64,000 bases of DNA, from positions 682,001-746,000 of the forward strand of contig JAXBDG010000008.1 of assembly GCA_036320915.1 (NCBI GenBank). Direction: 5' to 3'. Numbering within the stretch: the first letter of the stretch is position 1; each line of letters starts with the position of its first letter. Under the pieces are notes generated by a model. The model saw only the letters and a list, made by a program, of their open reading frames with translations. It ran no database searches and was not told where the DNA came from. The translations under genes and the position numbers were made by a program. This stretch comes from Linnemannia elongata. Lineage: Eukaryota > Mortierellomycota > Mortierellomycetes > Mortierellales > Mortierellaceae. Positions 61,079 through 64,000 of this stretch are shown here, piece by piece.

Positions 61079-63509
61079 TTCTTGTTAGCTAAGAACCCCA
61101 ACTCTAATTTGAAAACAAGGTTTTTTGTCGTGATTCATATCCGCGATTTTTTTTCATATCGCATCGCAATCATGCCATTTTGTTGTTGTTGTTGTTGTTG
61201 TTGTTTACTTGTAAGTGTGTCTGGGTTTGCTTTCTTCTTTGACGTGTCAAGAAAGAATTTGTTGTATTTTTTCATCTCCCACATCTTTGCACATCGGTGT
61301 GGGTGAATGATTGATTCTCTAGTTCTTTTCGTTGATTATTTCTTTGTTGTGAAAGTCGGTGTCAAGGTCAGTAGGAATGAGTATGTGTGTGTTTACATTA
61401 ATTGTTATCAAGTGTTGCATCTCTCGGATCTAGGGATATAGGATGGGGAATTGGACATTGTGAGCCATCACACAAGGTTATTTCATATGCTCCCTACACT
61501 TCAAGAAGGGAGCAACTACCGGGGTACATTGGAGCCACACACACAAAAAAAAAAAGGTGAAAGAGTCAAAAGAGTTGATCCCCCATTGGAACTTTCGAGC
61601 ATGAGTGTAGGCAGGTACCAGCTTTGCAACCAACAAATAAAAAAAGAACTGCAGTTGCGACTGATTGCATGATGACCCACGAATTGGAGTAAAAGTCGAG
61701 GAGTTGAGGAGATAACTCACAGAACAATCGAGTGGGATGCAAGAGTACCATTTTGCATGGATGATCACGTAAAACAAAAAGGCAATTGCGACTACATTAT
61801 GACTAGGGGATTGGAGCCAGGAATTTCGCGAAGAGGATATCTGGCAAAACATTCGAGTAGAGTGCAAGAGTACCATTGCACGAATACAGCATAGTGCCGC
61901 AGTTCGAGTGCTTCTGTGGCGAAAAAACTCTATGAAACGGAGAAACAAAAAGTACTTCAATGGAAGAAAACATGAAGAAGGCGTAGAAAAGCGTAGAACG
62001 TTTGTATTTCCTATGCATATATGCGTGTGTCGAAGATTGGTTGGTTGGTCGTGGAAAACGTAGGGAGGTTATTTCCTTTTGTGTTGGTCAATTGCTGTTA
62101 TTGCTATGAGTCGATGCCTTTTTTTTTTTTTTTTTTGCTATAAGTACGAGTGCATGGGATGGATGTACTGGTCTGCAGTACGTCGACCCCTTGATTTTTT
62201 TTTAGTACGAATGAAAAAAATGAGTGACTCAAGCAGGTTTTGATTATTTTTGCATGTGCAGTTTTGGGCTGGTTGCCAGTGCCACACAAACTCGCACAGT
62301 CAGAGAGTAAACTGAAAATTATTGGAGAGCAAAGCATCAAAGAGAGAGACTTTTTGTTGCAAAGTAACTCCGTCGGAGAATAGGGGGGGGGGGGGAAGGA
62401 AGACCGAAGGCTACAAGAATCCGGCTGAAGAAGAAGAGTTAGAGGAAAGCCAAGTGGTACAATCTCGCAAATTGATTTAATTGTAAGGCCAAGAAATGGA
62501 GGAGGGAGAGAGAGCATCCATGAAGCAGAGAGGAGGAATGTGTATTGTCGGTTGGAGGAGGAGAGGAGGAGGAGGAGTGGTTGTTTGTTTGTTGATGTCG
62601 ATCGAAAATGGGGCTGCAGAGAACGAAAAAGTGGAGTGAGCCCCCCCCTAGCAAAAACAAAAAATCTATGACTCGAGCTGTTTTTTTCTTATGTGGCACA
62701 GAGATAGATCAAACAAAAGACAGAGCAAATTCAAAAATGTTCAGAGTCACCGAAAAATCAAAACGCTATGAGACATCGCTTTCTTTCGGACACCTAAAAT
62801 CTCATTACTTGTCCGTGGGTGGGTTGGTTGGTTGCAGATTTACAGATACTCCACCGGACTCATGAGTCCGGGAGAGGGGTAATGGATGATGTTGTTCTAA
62901 TACATCTTCCTCATGTCCTCTCACAGGAGTGTGCTGAAGGGAAAAAGGGAAAAAAAGGGAAAAAGGGAAGGAGGAGTTCCAACCTCAGTCGAACATTGGC
63001 TCATTCATTGCCTTTGGATGGTTCCTTATCTGTTCTGGAGGGTCTGATTCAGAGGGAAAATGTGACTGGGGTTCCTCTCCAATTCGTACTGGTCATCATC
63101 GAACCATTTTCCTGATGAGAGCACAATCTCCGATTGTCCGACACTCTTTGTGCACACATACGAGGCGTACGAGGAAAGGAAAGGGAAAGAAGGAAGAGCA
63201 AACATGTCCAAAAGAAGATCCTTCAGGTTCAGGTCCCGTCCGTTGCTCTTTGTCATCGCCCCTCTTCAGGGGGTGGTTGGTTACATAAATACCCGGGGGG
63301 TTGCCCACTTCTTTTTCTCTTCTTTTTTTCTATCACTTCTACACTTTCATCTTCATTTCAACCACAAAGCAAGCCTTAGCTTTAATACCCCTCACATCTT
63401 TCAACTCATTCACTTGCATAACGAACGCACACACCCCCTCAGTCCCGTGTATCTCCATCAACAAACAACAAACCAACACCTATAAAAACCCTTTCTTCTC
63501 CCACAAAAA
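61079..63509. promoter_or_regulatory. intergenic region upstream of the DAHP synthase gene
   Basis: It holds a (TTG)n run at 61180-61203, a degenerate tandem repeat at about 61640-61890, a 15-20 nt T run near 62120 and G-rich runs. A TGACTCA site (AP-1/Gcn4 type) lies at 62225-62231, and the perfect palindrome CCGGACTCATGAGTCCGG at 62854-62871. A TATA-like TACATAAATAC is near 63282. No gene seen. Confidence 0.5.
61640..61890. repeat. degenerate ~120-bp tandem repeat
   Basis: Two units share GCA(G/A)TTGCGACT near their starts and GATGCAAGAGTACCATT / AGTGCAAGAGTACCATT near their ends. Similarity between is patchy. A shorter related piece may lie at about 61590-61640. Confidence 0.55.

Positions 63510-64000
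<491 letters not shown>

Overview
The window looks like nuclear DNA of a filamentous early-diverging fungus. Genes have many short GT-AG introns (about 100 nt), CT-rich leaders, homopolymer T tracts and long disordered Q/H/S/P-rich proteins. The gene set (membrane-anchored GH9, F-box/LRR protein, bHLH factor, PMT, Def1-like protein) fits Mortierellomycota best. That placement is inference from style and content, not from a database search.

Left part (1-25.3 kb). In order: a bHLH regulator (+), a GPI-type CBM18 chitin-binding protein (-), a GH9 cellulase-type enzyme with a C-terminal membrane anchor (+), eIF2 gamma with 8 exons (-), a CUE-domain Def1-like protein (+), mitochondrial methylmalonyl-CoA epimerase (+) and a protein O-mannosyltransferase with unusual N- and C-terminal extensions (-).

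Middle (27.8-40.3 kb). This is the most unusual region: a palindrome of about 12.5 kb. The outer arms, 27815-31551 and 36553-40289, appear identical in inverted orientation over 3,737 bp; mirrored positions always sum to 68104. Inside them is an older, diverged continuation (mirrored positions sum to 65693) centred near 32.84 kb. The palindrome carries ten tiny genes: five paralogues of 59-63 aa, each present twice. All start MSLFKS, have their own TATA box and poly(A) signal, and most sit in divergent pairs. I do not recognise the family. The right arm also holds an F-box/LRR-like gene whose F-box appears frameshifted; the left arm keeps only its two ends after an internal loss of about 2.4 kb.

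Right part (40.3-64 kb). In order: a RUS/DUF647 protein with a mitochondrial-type presequence (-), a secreted precursor with six Kex2-bounded repeats, a His-rich segment and an amphipathic tail (+), SDHB (+), a small Mic12-like protein (+), an SLC25A32/FLX1-type mitochondrial carrier (-), a 1,321-aa protein ending in an eIF4E domain (+) and the 5' end of a DAHP synthase gene cut by the window edge (+). Several neighbours are mitochondrial (RUS-like, SDHB, Mic12-like, carrier), but they are separately transcribed and I see no operon-like arrangement.

Exon borders were set by hand from GT/AG sites, reading phase and family conservation.
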